A DNA stretch of 64,000 nt from Pseudomonas sp. SG20056 (GCF_031764535.1 NZ_CP134499.1:1736001-1800000), one strand, 5' to 3'; shown: positions 15,659 through 25,665, numbered from the stretch's first letter. The notes: generated by a model not told the origin, from the sequence alone. Program-made: numbers and translations.

Positions 15659-18418
15659 ATGATGAATGTATTTGTAAAACGCGTGAGCCTGCTTTCACTC
15701 GCTCTGGCCGGCAGCTTTGTTTGGTCGTGTGCTCAAGCGACTGAGCGCAACTGGGCTTACACCTACAACAGCCTTGGCTTGATCGAAACTGCCAACGGTC
15801 CGCGCACTGATGTGCAGGATTTCACCACTTACGCTTATGACGCTCAAGGCCGCCTGACAACCGTTACCAATGCTCTTGGTCATATCACTCAGTTGTCCAA
15901 CTTCGACAACTACGGCAATCCGCAGAGTGTGGCTGACGCTAATGGTGTGCAGACGAGCCTGACCTACACCCCGCAAGGTTGGTTAACCTCAGCCAGTACG
16001 GCAGGCAGCACCACCAGTTTTGAGCACGATGCCGTTGGCTTAATCACCAAGGTCACCCGTGGCGATGGCAGCTGGCTGAGTTACACTTGGGATGATGCTC
16101 GTCGCCTGACCAAGATCACCAACAACCTTGGCGAGACCATCGAGTACAGCCTCGACGCCATGGGCAATCGCACAGCACAGCGTCTCAAGGATGCGTCCAG
16201 CAGCCTCACCCAACAGCAAACCTGGGTATATGACGAACTCGGTCGTTTGCTGCGCTCGGTTGGTGCTGGTGGACAAACCAGTGCTTACCAATACGACCTC
16301 AATGACAACCCGACGGTCAGCACCAACCCCAAGCAGCACAGCAATACTCAAGCCTACGATGCCCTTGATCGGCTGGTTAGCAGTACAGATCCGCTTAATG
16401 GTGTAACCGCTTTGGCGTATGACGCCCAGGACAACCTAACCCAGGTGCAAGACCCGCGTGGTGTTACCACCCAGTACCAATACGACGGCCTCGGCAACCT
16501 CACCAAACAGATCAGCCCGGACACTGGCACCACCACCTTTAGTCACGATGCTGCCGGTAATGTCATCAGCAAAACCGACGCGCGTGGCGTGGTCACCACC
16601 TACACCTATGACGCACTCAATCGTCTGACTGGTCGCCAGTATCCAGCGAATCCAGCGCTTAACGTGCAGTACCACTACGACATGACGGCCGATGGCAACA
16701 AAGGTATTGGCCGGCTAACTGCAGTACAGGACGCAAGCGGTGTGCTCGGCTACAGCTACGACGAGCGTGGCAATCTAATCGGACAACTACGCTCGGTAGC
16801 GCTCAGCAATGGCGATCACTACGACAGCCTCGGTTATGCCTATGACGGCGCTAACCAACTGGCGCGGATCGACTACCCGCAGGGCTTCAGCATCCTTTAT
16901 CCGCGTAATGCCGCCGGCCAAGTCAGCCAGGTGCAAGTGCAAGTCGGCAGCGGTCAGCCAAGTAGTTTTGCTAGTGGCATTAGCTATATGCCTTTCGGTC
17001 CACTGAAAAGCCTTACCTGGGCCAATGGTGTGAGCCTTAGCCGTAGCTATGACCAAGATTACCGTCTGACTGAACAAACCGTGGGCGGGTGGAATAGCAC
17101 TTACGGTTACGACGCCAACAGCAATATCACCACGCTAAACAGCAGTCTGCTAGGTGATTTGAACTACATCTACGATGCTCTCGACCGCCTGACGGCTGAG
17201 CAGAAGGCCAACCTGCAGCAAACCTACAGCTACGACGCCGTAGGCAACCGCACTGGCAAAACCTCCACACCTATTGTGAGTGGTGAAGCGCAGACCAGCA
17301 CCCTGCAAACCTATCAGTACGCCAGCAACAGCAACCGCCTGACCCAGATCGATGCGCAGACAGTTATCACCGATGCGGTCGGCAATCTGACTCAGGATCG
17401 CGCCAACCGTGAGCTGGTATACGACGCACAGAACCGACTCACTAGCGTCAAGCTTGACGGCAACACCGTGGCAGAGTTCCGCTATAACGCTTTGGGCCAA
17501 CGCACCCACAAGATCAGCGCGCAAGGCACTACCACCTTCCTCTACGGGCCGGATGGTCAGCTATTGGGTGAGCAGCAGTTCAACAGCCAAGGCAGCAAGC
17601 TCAGCGGCCAGTACTACATCTGGCTCGATAGCATGCCGTTGGGTGGTGTCAGCATCACTTTTGACGCTCAAGGTGCTATCGCCAGTAGCGAGCCGTTCTA
17701 CTTGCACAGCGACCATCTCAACACACCGCGTATGGCCACTAACCAGACCCAGCAAAATGTTTGGCAGTGGCAGTCGGATGCGTTTGGAGTGGGTCAAGCA
17801 AGCGGTAGTTTGGCAATGAATCTGCGCTTCCCTGGGCAGTATTTCGATCAGGAAAGCGGGCTTCACTACAACTACTTCCGCGATTACGACCCGGAGACGG
17901 GGCGCTACGTTGAAAGCGACCCGATTGGGTTGGACGGTGGCCTCAATACCTATGGGTATGTGAGTGGAAACCCAATTACAGCATTTGATCCATTAGGTTT
18001 GTGTGGGCCTGCTACACCGCTATGTGTTTGGGTGATGGCTAATGCAACTGCGATTAATACTGTTGGAATTGCTGCCGCTGAAATCGGTGCGGGTGTGTCT
18101 TTAAGTGGAGCCTTTACTGGTAGGGTGGCTACTCAAGCTGCATATGATGTTTATTTGGGCGCAAGAAATGGCGAAATTGTATATGCCGGTATTTCTAGTC
18201 AAATTGCGTCAAGGGCCGCACAGCATGGCGGAAGATTTGATGAAATAATAAAAATCAATAGCCAGTACTTAACAAGAGATCAGGCAAGGGCCGTTGAGCA
18301 GGTCTTGATAAATAGAAATCCACAGCTTGAGAATATGATTAACTCAATAAGCCCGCAGCGAGAGTGGTATGGTGAGGCTGTTAAATGGGGCGAGCAATAC
18401 TTGCAGTGTAAACCTTGA
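15659..18418 (+). CDS. Secreted Rhs core with GIY-YIG-like nuclease toxin tip
   Basis: 919 aa. It has its own signal peptide (MMNVFVKRVSLLSLALAGSF … AQA-TERNW), then about 25 YD/Rhs repeats through residue ~700. The Rhs core boundary (RDYDPETGRYVESDPIGLDG … YGYVSGNP) lies near residue 745. The variable tip follows: VYLGARNGEIVYAGISSQI, R in ASRAAQH, E in ARAVEQVLI, and INSISPQREWY. This spacing matches the GIY-YIG/URI nuclease fold, so DNA or RNA cleavage is predicted. It completes the N-terminal halves upstream and is followed by a putative immunity gene. The AT-richer tip DNA suggests exchange of the tip. Confidence 0.88.
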   Translation: MMNVFVKRVSLLSLALAGSFVWSCAQATERNWAYTYNSLGLIETANGPRTDVQDFTTYAYDAQGRLTTVTNALGHITQLSNFDNYGNPQSVADANGVQTSLTYTPQGWLTSASTAGSTTSFEHDAVGLITKVTRGDGSWLSYTWDDARRLTKITNNLGETIEYSLDAMGNRTAQRLKDASSSLTQQQTWVYDELGRLLRSVGAGGQTSAYQYDLNDNPTVSTNPKQHSNTQAYDALDRLVSSTDPLNGVTALAYDAQDNLTQVQDPRGVTTQYQYDGLGNLTKQISPDTGTTTFSHDAAGNVISKTDARGVVTTYTYDALNRLTGRQYPANPALNVQYHYDMTADGNKGIGRLTAVQDASGVLGYSYDERGNLIGQLRSVALSNGDHYDSLGYAYDGANQLARIDYPQGFSILYPRNAAGQVSQVQVQVGSGQPSSFASGISYMPFGPLKSLTWANGVSLSRSYDQDYRLTEQTVGGWNSTYGYDANSNITTLNSSLLGDLNYIYDALDRLTAEQKANLQQTYSYDAVGNRTGKTSTPIVSGEAQTSTLQTYQYASNSNRLTQIDAQTVITDAVGNLTQDRANRELVYDAQNRLTSVKLDGNTVAEFRYNALGQRTHKISAQGTTTFLYGPDGQLLGEQQFNSQGSKLSGQYYIWLDSMPLGGVSITFDAQGAIASSEPFYLHSDHLNTPRMATNQTQQNVWQWQSDAFGVGQASGSLAMNLRFPGQYFDQESGLHYNYFRDYDPETGRYVESDPIGLDGGLNTYGYVSGNPITAFDPLGLCGPATPLCVWVMANATAINTVGIAAAEIGAGVSLSGAFTGRVATQAAYDVYLGARNGEIVYAGISSQIASRAAQHGGRFDEIIKINSQYLTRDQARAVEQVLINRNPQLENMINSISPQREWYGEAVKWGEQYLQCKP

Positions 18419-18432
18419 TTTTGGTGGGTTAT

Positions 18433-18969
18433 ATGAAATTAGATTTAATGAGGGACGCATCGAGCGCTTTCCCGAAGTTTGAAGATTATGAAAGTGTAAC
18501 TGAGATGCGTGTGTGGCACTGTAAGTATAAAAGCATGCAGGATATTGGCCGATTCGTGAATTTGAAAGAGCTTGTTATAGCTACTCTTCCGGAGAGTTCG
18601 CTTGATTTTTTGTTGCCTTTAAAAAATCTTGAGTATTTGAAGATAGTTCATCTTCCGAAAGTGGAAGATATTTCTCCATTGTCAGAGCTTAAATCGCTGG
18701 TTTGTTTATCGCTAGCAACTCTCCCAAACTGGGATTCCAGCAAGAAGCTTACAAAGATAAAAACACTTGAGCCTATCTCTAGCCTTCCTAGGTTAAAAAA
18801 TATAGAGCTGTTTGGAGTTGTTCCTGTTGATGGGTCTTTAGACTATCTAAAGAATGTTAAAACGTTAGAGACTGCTCGATTTTCTGGATATATCGATGAG
18901 AAGGTAGAAAGTTTCTACTCTGGAAGTAATATAAGCCGTGACTTTGTTCCTAAATCTAGCTTTAGCTAG
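18433..18969 (+). CDS. Leucine-rich-repeat-like putative immunity protein
   Basis: 178 aa from ATG 18433, chosen for its upstream GGTGGG; a TTG frame opens at 18415. The protein has repeated leucine-rich units (LKELVIATLP, LEYLKIVHLP, LVCLSLATLP, LKNIELFGV), suggesting a short LRR solenoid. It lies 14 bases after the Rhs toxin stop, is AT-rich and has no signal peptide. These traits fit a cytosolic immunity protein for the Rhs nuclease tip. The role is inferred from position. Confidence 0.7.
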   Translation: MKLDLMRDASSAFPKFEDYESVTEMRVWHCKYKSMQDIGRFVNLKELVIATLPESSLDFLLPLKNLEYLKIVHLPKVEDISPLSELKSLVCLSLATLPNWDSSKKLTKIKTLEPISSLPRLKNIELFGVVPVDGSLDYLKNVKTLETARFSGYIDEKVESFYSGSNISRDFVPKSSFS

Positions 18970-19415
18970 ATGTGAATCATATGGTGCTTGGCGCATTGCT
19001 CTTGTTGTTCGTACGATAAAGTCAGCTGGTGATTATGGCTGATGATACCCGGTGTCGCGGAGTTCGATAAAAGCTGAAAGGCCATCCGCGCTACCTGTAT
19101 CAATTTCACCAGCAGGGTGTTCAGGCTTTTTCGGTTCAAGCTGTCAGGTTAGGCCAGCAGGGTGTTCAGGTTGGGCCAGCGCCTACAGATGTGGGGGCCG
19201 GAAAGATTGATACGGCCTGCTGGTCAAGTTTGATACACCGTGCCGGAAAAATGCGAACACTCTGCTGGTGAGACTCATGGAGTATAGAGCGACTACCACC
19301 TGCGCCTCACGGCACATGTCCCACAGCAAGCCTGTCAGTGCTGGTACTAGAAAGTGATATAGGGCCGCGGTCTTGGTGGGTGATCCTCTCTAACCATGAA
19401 CTTTGGCTGTGACAA
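18970..19415. other. Non-coding gap with 94-bp repeat and inverted partner
   Basis: No gene is supported. It contains repeat copy A (19096–19189). Downstream at about 19217–19240 lies an inverted copy of its end (complement reads GGTGTATCAAACTTGACCAG), so 19096–19240 has imperfect terminal inverted repeats like an IS end or remnant. Confidence 0.55.
19096..19189 (+). repeat. 94-bp direct repeat, copy A
   Basis: Starts TGTATCAATTTCACCAGCAG and ends near GCGCCTACAGA. It matches 42718–42811 with two mismatches. Inside each copy the unit CCAGCAGGGTGTTCA occurs twice. It lies downstream of the complete Rhs toxin–immunity pair; copy B lies downstream of the orphan pair. Confidence 0.9.
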
Positions 19416-20339
19416 TCATTGAGTCGCATTGATGCCGCATTTTTCAACACGAAACGTGTAGCCTGCCTTTTCATCTGGTGTAGCTACTACGATGCGGTCA
19501 TTGCTTATCAGGGCTAGTCGGTTAGGTTTTTTCAGTTCTGGTAAGCAATCTATTTCTGAAAAATGGAATGAAGCGAAAACAATTAGCTCATTAGTGAAAA
19601 TTGTGAATTTTTCACTTTTCACGATTAATTCATTTGCTTTTATTATCGACACCGTCGTAAATGCCAGCCCTACAAACATAGCAAGATAAACCATCTCATT
19701 GTCTTCATGTCTTGATACTTTGATATTGTCCTTTGAAAGCATAAGTTGGTTATTTTTTATTGCTCGACGGCTTGAGGTTTTTAATGTTCCAGCGAGAAGT
19801 ATCAGTGCCGCACTTAAAAGATATAGTCCGGTCGATATAATTATTAGTAGGAATGACCATATGATGGGGAACAACATTAGCGTCAAGGCTTTCTGCGCCG
19901 CAGGCAGTTCAGAGCTGATGATTTTTATAGTGCTAGTTATATGTGCATCAGCATATATATTCGATATAAACAGTATGGCTGCAGTTATCAAGCCTGCGAT
20001 TATATTGAAACTTGTCGGGCTCGACTTATAGATAGATGTGGCTCTGAATATTATCGCCGTGAGAGCCAGGGTTGATCCGCATTGCATGATAAACACAACG
20101 GTAATTAGTGAGGTGCTGATCTTTCCGCCTGATAGAGAATAGCCAGCCAAAATAAATGTAATATAAAGGCTAAGGCAAATCAGCACGGCAAGAATGTGCG
20201 TAGCAGGTGTTTGATAGGTTCTATTTGTAATTCTTAAGTCGGTTGTTAGGTAATGGTTTTCTCTCGCGTAGCCTAGTGCAAGCGCTAAAGTTATAGGTGA
20301 TACGAAGTAGGTAACAAATAGTATGTAAAGCGTTGTCAC
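19416..20339 (-). CDS. Polytopic membrane protein of unknown function
   Basis: 307 aa from a GTG with AGGGA upstream. About six hydrophobic segments (from LYILFVTYFVSPITLALALG to VYLAMFVGLAFTTVSII), then a ~70-residue soluble tail with two Cys. AT-rich. It faces the opposite way from the Rhs genes and has no close partner. No family recognised. Confidence 0.65.
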   Translation of the reverse strand: MTTLYILFVTYFVSPITLALALGYARENHYLTTDLRITNRTYQTPATHILAVLICLSLYITFILAGYSLSGGKISTSLITVVFIMQCGSTLALTAIIFRATSIYKSSPTSFNIIAGLITAAILFISNIYADAHITSTIKIISSELPAAQKALTLMLFPIIWSFLLIIISTGLYLLSAALILLAGTLKTSSRRAIKNNQLMLSKDNIKVSRHEDNEMVYLAMFVGLAFTTVSIIKANELIVKSEKFTIFTNELIVFASFHFSEIDCLPELKKPNRLALISNDRIVVATPDEKAGYTFRVEKCGINATQ

Positions 20340-20591
20340 GCTGCGTCCCTGTCCATGTAGTTACAGCAAGCATCACGTTTGCTGTGATAGTCGATATAAT
20401 TAAACTATGTCAATTTAACTATTATATTTAATAAGCGGCCAGCGCGGGTGAGTCTGTGCCCCTGCATTGGGTGGTGCTGTCGTCACCACATACACCCACC
20501 GTTCTTCCCCTTGTACCAATAGCAGCGCCTCAATGGGCCAGATGAGTACGTTTTGAAGTTCGCAGCCCCCCTGCGTTTCAGCTTTTCGAGT

Positions 20592-21734
20592 CTAGGCAGT
20601 GCCGTTGTCCTGTAGCGCGAAAATAGGCTCAATCTCCCACTCGACCCCGTCCACCTTAACCAGTGTCGCCAGCGTGCGAGCTTGAAGCGCCTCCAGGCGT
20701 TCTTGGGGCAGGCATCCCTTCACTAGGACTTCAATGCTGAACATTCCTTCAGTGAAGCGCACGGTGACTCCATCCACGACCACGTTGTACTCGTCGTACC
20801 CATCACCTTCAGTAGGCGGGGGCGCGTCATCATCGATTCGATAAAGCTTGGCTAGTTCGACGAAGTTCGGGGCACCCTCGAATTTCCAATCGTGTGTGAT
20901 ACCGAGATGAGGATTCTCATGAGACCAAAGGGCTCGCCGCAGGTCCCACAGGCGGTTAACTTTTCGATCAATGCGGCGAATTGACCATTGCTGCCAGTCG
21001 AGCGAGGTCAGCCGGGTCCAGCGTCCCGAGCTGACATCCAGCGACCAGCTATCGATGTTTTCAATCATCGAGCGGTTTTCACCAAGCCAGCAGGTGCCTC
21101 CGGTGACCACAACGGAATGGCCATCCTCGGAAAGCTCTGCGGAATGGCCGTGAATCCATCCAGGAGATTTGCCATCAGTGGCCGCGCGCTCAATACACCA
21201 AGTGTCTAACGACAGACGATAAACAGGTGTGACGCCTGCGATGCGGGCGGCGGGATAACCAAGGCAGCCAATGATCAGAATTGAGTTTCCGATCGGGGTG
21301 GCGGAGTGAAAGTCGGTGGCCTCGAACTGAGCCCTTGAGTAGCCACGTATATGGATGGTGCCGTCTGGGTCGATGACGACCACATCGTTATAGATATAAA
21401 AATCCGGGTCATAGTGGTCTTCATGCTCGCCACCGACATACACAACACGTCCATCAGACAGGGTGGTCTGCGACATTCCGAACCGATCAAAGCACCACAT
21501 CGGCCCGGCTTCGTACGATGAAGGGCCTTTAAATATTTCATTACCGCTATATGCCGAAAGCTGCGTACGCACGAGCCAATGCCACGTTGGGTTGTCCAGC
21601 AACTCTGGGCCGGACTGCACCTCGCGTGGGGAACGCCAAGCAAGAAACTCGTCCCTGCTTAGGGTTGCCGGAGGCTGCGTTTCAGCCTCGTATTCCGCCT
21701 TTTCAGCGTGCCTGTACTCTTCCTTGTCAGACAT
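20592..21734 (-). CDS. Kelch-like beta-propeller protein, function unknown
   Basis: 380 aa from ATG 21734 (MSDKEE). A charged N-terminal region precedes repeats such as LSDGRVVYVGGEHEDHYD, IGNSILIIGCLG and DGHSVVVTGGTCWL, with paired Gly and following Trp/Tyr residues. These resemble kelch propeller blades, so a protein-interaction role is possible. There is no signal peptide. Stands alone between gaps. Confidence 0.6.
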   Translation of the reverse strand: MSDKEEYRHAEKAEYEAETQPPATLSRDEFLAWRSPREVQSGPELLDNPTWHWLVRTQLSAYSGNEIFKGPSSYEAGPMWCFDRFGMSQTTLSDGRVVYVGGEHEDHYDPDFYIYNDVVVIDPDGTIHIRGYSRAQFEATDFHSATPIGNSILIIGCLGYPAARIAGVTPVYRLSLDTWCIERAATDGKSPGWIHGHSAELSEDGHSVVVTGGTCWLGENRSMIENIDSWSLDVSSGRWTRLTSLDWQQWSIRRIDRKVNRLWDLRRALWSHENPHLGITHDWKFEGAPNFVELAKLYRIDDDAPPPTEGDGYDEYNVVVDGVTVRFTEGMFSIEVLVKGCLPQERLEALQARTLATLVKVDGVEWEIEPIFALQDNGTA

Positions 21735-21885
21735 GTGCACTGCTCTCGTCGTAGTCGGATGCGATCATACCCTTACACGAATGAGAGTGTCTGGCATTGA
21801 GATCGTGCTCAAGCGGGTGGCGGGCAGCCTGATTGTATTGCCTGCTGCGAGCAACCTCGTAGGGTCGATCCTGCCGGTAGCTGTC

Positions 21886-22071
21886 GGCCGATTCTGTTGA
21901 ACAAGTCGGTCTCGGTGGCCGTCGCCTTTTCAGAGCTCAAAAAACGCGCGCTTTAGACTCTGCTGCGTAAAAACCAAGGCAATTACGCCTTCCAAATGAT
22001 TCAGATTTTAACGTCGGTAACGCTCGTTCGTGAGTAGAAATCGCGAAGCGACTTTTTCAACAGAATCGGCC
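21886..22071. mobile_element. MITE-like element with 23-bp terminal inverted repeats
   Basis: 186 bp. Left end GGCCGATTCTGTTGAACAAG and the complement of the right end GGCCGATTCTGTTGAAAAAG match at 22 of 23 positions (21886–21908, 22049–22071). The inside is non-coding. Such ends resemble IS1182/IS5-type ends in Pseudomonas (from memory), so this is probably a non-autonomous derivative. Confidence 0.75.
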
Positions 22072-22266
22072 AAAAGCGGATGCTGCCAGCAGTCCGCCCT
22101 AGGAGGGTGCGCTCACAACTCGCCAGCTATCAGGCGTGCCCATAACGTCACCCTCGCAACATAAAGCTTAAGTATGGCAGTTTCATCTCGGGGAGACGCC
22201 TCGCCGTCGAGCGCTCCCATGTCTTAGCGGCTGTGTTACGCAGGCCGATGGGATCGCACAAATAGA

Positions 22267-22293
22267 AAAGCCCACTTCTGGTGGGTGGGCTTT
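22267..22293. terminator. Intrinsic terminator-like hairpin
   Basis: Perfect 9-bp arms AAAGCCCAC / GTGGGCTTT around a 9-base loop, A/T runs on both sides. It lies alone in the gap before the HEPN-like gene, so the gene it once served may be lost. Confidence 0.75.
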
Positions 22294-22476
22294 CGGTCTT
22301 CAAGGGGGGCTAGGTGCCAACTAATTCTCGGAGCAAGCGACATTGAGATACTCGCTTTCCTGAAGTACCGCTAACGGCTAGGGGCAGACACTGCAAAGCG
22401 TTCTATGGTGGTGGAGCGACTCACAGAGGGGGCTTTTGTGGGATTATCGAACTTTCCGAGATAAGGGAGATTGACG

Positions 22477-23445
22477 ATGCCGGAGTACGGATTTCTCGAT
22501 CATGATGGAAGATTTGGGGCGCTGTGGTACGAGACGGGAGATTACATTACAGTCTTTCTTCCTCACACGTCGTCAAAAATACTAACAAGCTCACTTGATC
22601 TCTGGCGCAAGTACGATGAGTACGTCGGTACGCCCGACGACAAGCAGAACTATAGTTCTGAGATAAACGCCGCAGCGCTGGCCATGAGCCAGGAAGGCTC
22701 GTACATGGACAAGGGGACTCTGAAGCCCCTTATACGTCCACGTGGGGATTACCACGCTCGAGTCTGGAGAGGAATTCCACCGAAGCATCTTTTGGATAGC
22801 GGGTACAGCGGCCTAACTCGCGATCAAGCTGAACACCATCTCTATATGGAGAGCACTCATTCGGCGACAAGTTTGCTAGAGGAGCTGACAAGACTGTTTA
22901 GGACTATCGCGCCAGCACCTGCTAATGACTTAACGTATGGCCATCGTGTACGTGAGCTCTTGATCCTAGCTTGCACTGAAGTAGAGGCGTCATGGAGAGG
23001 CATCTATACGGCCAACTGCTCGACCCCCAAGAAATCATATTCGACAAAGGATTACGTAAAACTAAAGCCTTTGCTAAGGCTGGATGAATGGATTGTGCGC
23101 TTGAAAAATTATCCAGGTTATCCAGATATTAATCCATTTAAAGAGTGGGACGAAGCTGAGAGGATGACCACAAAAAGTCTAACTTGGTATGACGATTACA
23201 ACGCTATAAAGCACAATAGGGAAAACGAGTTTCACAGGGCCTCATTAGGAGCATTAATCAAGGCCATGGCTGCAGTGCATGTGCTCCAAGTTGCCCAGTG
23301 GGGTCCAGAGTTATATCACCGTTTTCACGGAAATAGATATTCGGCCTTCGAAACTATTTCACTCCCAGAATATGGCCCCGAGGAGCAGTATATCTCTGTA
23401 CCAGCAGGGTTGCATCCTATTAAAAAAGTACCGTACTTCGGTTGA
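22477..23445 (+). CDS. Hypothetical protein with possible HEPN-like helical domain
   Basis: 322 aa from ATG 22477, with AGGGAGA six bases upstream. The C-terminal half is helical and has LILACTEVEASWRGIY and YNAIKHNRENEF, resembling HEPN-type helices where a polar KHNR-like motif follows a Tyr/Asp stretch. The strict R-x4-6-H motif was not found, so nuclease activity is unproven. The N-terminal half is unknown. It lies among defence-type genes. Function not assigned. Confidence 0.5.
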   Translation: MPEYGFLDHDGRFGALWYETGDYITVFLPHTSSKILTSSLDLWRKYDEYVGTPDDKQNYSSEINAAALAMSQEGSYMDKGTLKPLIRPRGDYHARVWRGIPPKHLLDSGYSGLTRDQAEHHLYMESTHSATSLLEELTRLFRTIAPAPANDLTYGHRVRELLILACTEVEASWRGIYTANCSTPKKSYSTKDYVKLKPLLRLDEWIVRLKNYPGYPDINPFKEWDEAERMTTKSLTWYDDYNAIKHNRENEFHRASLGALIKAMAAVHVLQVAQWGPELYHRFHGNRYSAFETISLPEYGPEEQYISVPAGLHPIKKVPYFG

Positions 23446-23661
23446 CTTTTGGCGCTCCCTTTAACGAGGTCAGGCGCCGCAACTTACAGGGTGAGTACGT
23501 GACTGTATGGTATGGCTGCTTTTAGCCTGTTCAGCGGTGTTTGTTTCTGGCTGGAATCGGCCAGTTGCTGCTGGCCACTGCCGGCCCAAAGCCGTCACTC
23601 AGTAGCATCTACGAAATTAGGGCGACTCACTTCCTCTGTCTCTAGGAGTCAGTTATAAAAT

Positions 23662-25665
23662 ATGGATATTTTGCGTTTCATTGAAGTATGCGATGGCGTC
23701 ATCAGCCGTCAGGACAGACTGCAAATATTGTCTAGCCACGAGGCCTATGAGGCTCTCCAACAGGCTGCTGGCGGTGTGGCGCAGGACGTTTTCTATGCTG
23801 TAACTGCGCTCCGCAAACACCTTGCAATTAAGGTTGAATCCGGAGCCATCAAGAAGAATCCCTATCTTTCTATATTGGCGGTCATCCGTGACGCCGTTCG
23901 GTGCGCTGACAATGCTCATGGAGAAGCTGGCATTAACTGGGAGCGGTTAGTTGAACTTGTTCTATCCGCTCGCTCAACACTGCATTGGTTTCGCGAGGGA
24001 GGGGCAGAAAAGTTCATTGACCAAGAGGAGGCATTAGCGCTTGCATGTCTGAGGCTTTCACGACGTGGCATTGTAATTAGTGAAGATAATATGTCGGTCA
24101 AAATATCCGACGATTCGCACGCGTTGATCCAAACCGAAATCTCTCAAATGGCTAGCGCTGTTGGTGGAATAAAAATTCTTGAGTTGGTCTTCGCAAATCT
24201 TGAGTCGTCGTACCATCAGCCATTTGGCCGATATCTGTTTGGTCGCAGGGTGTCGACTGGATTTACAGCCATTTTTCCGGTAGTGCCCTGGGGTTATTTG
24301 ATTGCACTTGGGGTCAAGCATCTCACGGACAAGCGACAGACTGAGAGCGAGCAGAAGTTCGATCAGCTTGTCAGCCTTCTCAGAGACCTCATCACGGTTT
24401 TCGAAATTCAGCCATACAGCTTATGGAGTGGGTTGTTTCTGGATGCGCAACGCTTTTTACCTCACCTCCAAGAGACCGTCATATATGACAATCTTGTGGC
24501 GATTCAGCAGATTAGCGGCCGTCATGCCAAGCTAATCCTCAATTCGCTAACTAAGCCATTTATTGCTGGCAAACATGAAAGTTACGGTGTCCGCCTCAAA
24601 GATGCTCTCAAGGTCGCGTTGGCTGTGATTGATCTTGCTTCTGCTAGGCAGATGTCCAAAGTTTCTTTGGAGAAAATTTCTCGGCAGGCGGGGCTGCGTA
24701 AGGATTTAGTTTCATCGGTACTGAGTAAAATTTTGGCATTTCCAGAAAACTCGTCGAACCGGGAACTTAACTTTCCGCCTTCCAACGAACAAATAAATTC
24801 AAATTTCAAACCACTATTTTTGTACGGAGATGGATATTTGTTGCTGCCGCGACCAATGACGGCTCTGGCGGCACTTAATGCTGTTCTGAATATGATATCC
24901 AGGCCGAGCGATATGCACGACAGAAAACTCGATAAGTCGCTCGGAGAGGTCTTGGAAAATTTTATTCGCGTGCAGCTTCAGGCTTCGGGTGTACCTGTTT
25001 ATACGGGCGACATCCAGTCTAATGGTCGCGACACACTTGGAGAGTGTGATGCGCTGATTGAGACGCCGAAAGGCTTATTCATTTTTGAAGTCAAGAAGAA
25101 GGGACTTACCAGGAGGGCAATGGCTGGTGTAGACGCTCAGCTATTAGTTGACCTTGGTGACAGCCTGATGAAGTCCCATGCGCAGGCCTACAAAGCTGAA
25201 ATGCATCTTCGTAAAACAGGACGATTGACGCTCAAAAATAAGCAAAACGTAGAGGTCACCGTTGAGCTTGGGGACAAGGAAATTGAAAAAGCTTCAATTA
25301 GCTTAACTGACTTCGGTGGATTTCAGAGTCGGTCAGTTTTGCAAGTAATTTTGGCGACTGCAATTGACCTAGAATATAAAGCTGCTGATGAAAAAGAAGA
25401 CAAACGCCTAGAAGACTGGCGCAAGTCGGTTAAGGCACTGCGCCAATATGTGATTGATGAGGTGCCGGAACGCGCGTTCTCGAATTCGTCTTTCCTGAGT
25501 GTTCCGCAAATACTCACCATGCTTGAGCGAGTCGAAAGCGCGAGTGATTTCTTCGAGGAAGTGACTCGCGGAAGGTGGATGGTCTATGGGCTCCAAGATT
25601 TTTATAGCGAGTATGCGCAGGCCCTTAAAATGGCGAAGTTGGCGCATAGCCTACCGAGTGGATGA
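23662..25665 (+). CDS. Large protein with PD-(D/E)xK-type nuclease domain (candidate defence)
   Basis: 667 aa. Residues ~1–440 are helical and not recognised. Near residue 465, GECDALIETPKGLFIFEVKK shows the D…E-x-K pattern of restriction-like nucleases. A third acidic or Gln residue may lie shortly after. A hydrophobic stretch around residue 190 (FTAIFPVVPWGYLIALGV) could be membrane-associated or buried. No signal peptide. It stands alone on the + strand, between the HEPN-like and kinase-like genes. A nucleic-acid-cleaving defence role is inference. Confidence 0.65.
   Translation: MDILRFIEVCDGVISRQDRLQILSSHEAYEALQQAAGGVAQDVFYAVTALRKHLAIKVESGAIKKNPYLSILAVIRDAVRCADNAHGEAGINWERLVELVLSARSTLHWFREGGAEKFIDQEEALALACLRLSRRGIVISEDNMSVKISDDSHALIQTEISQMASAVGGIKILELVFANLESSYHQPFGRYLFGRRVSTGFTAIFPVVPWGYLIALGVKHLTDKRQTESEQKFDQLVSLLRDLITVFEIQPYSLWSGLFLDAQRFLPHLQETVIYDNLVAIQQISGRHAKLILNSLTKPFIAGKHESYGVRLKDALKVALAVIDLASARQMSKVSLEKISRQAGLRKDLVSSVLSKILAFPENSSNRELNFPPSNEQINSNFKPLFLYGDGYLLLPRPMTALAALNAVLNMISRPSDMHDRKLDKSLGEVLENFIRVQLQASGVPVYTGDIQSNGRDTLGECDALIETPKGLFIFEVKKKGLTRRAMAGVDAQLLVDLGDSLMKSHAQAYKAEMHLRKTGRLTLKNKQNVEVTVELGDKEIEKASISLTDFGGFQSRSVLQVILATAIDLEYKAADEKEDKRLEDWRKSVKALRQYVIDEVPERAFSNSSFLSVPQILTMLERVESASDFFEEVTRGRWMVYGLQDFYSEYAQALKMAKLAHSLPSG

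Larger units (their letters stand above)
21735..22476. other. Intergenic stretch holding a MITE-like element and a terminator
   Basis: No gene is supported. It contains an inverted-repeat element (21886–22071) and an intrinsic terminator (22267–22293). The sequence on the two sides of the element (…CTGTCGGCC and GGCCAAAAGCGG…) looks like one Pseudomonas intergenic motif split by insertion. Confidence 0.6.

Noticed and set aside
15800..17700. Recurring short repeats over 2 kb
   Set aside because: These are the coding YD repeats of the Rhs protein, not an array.
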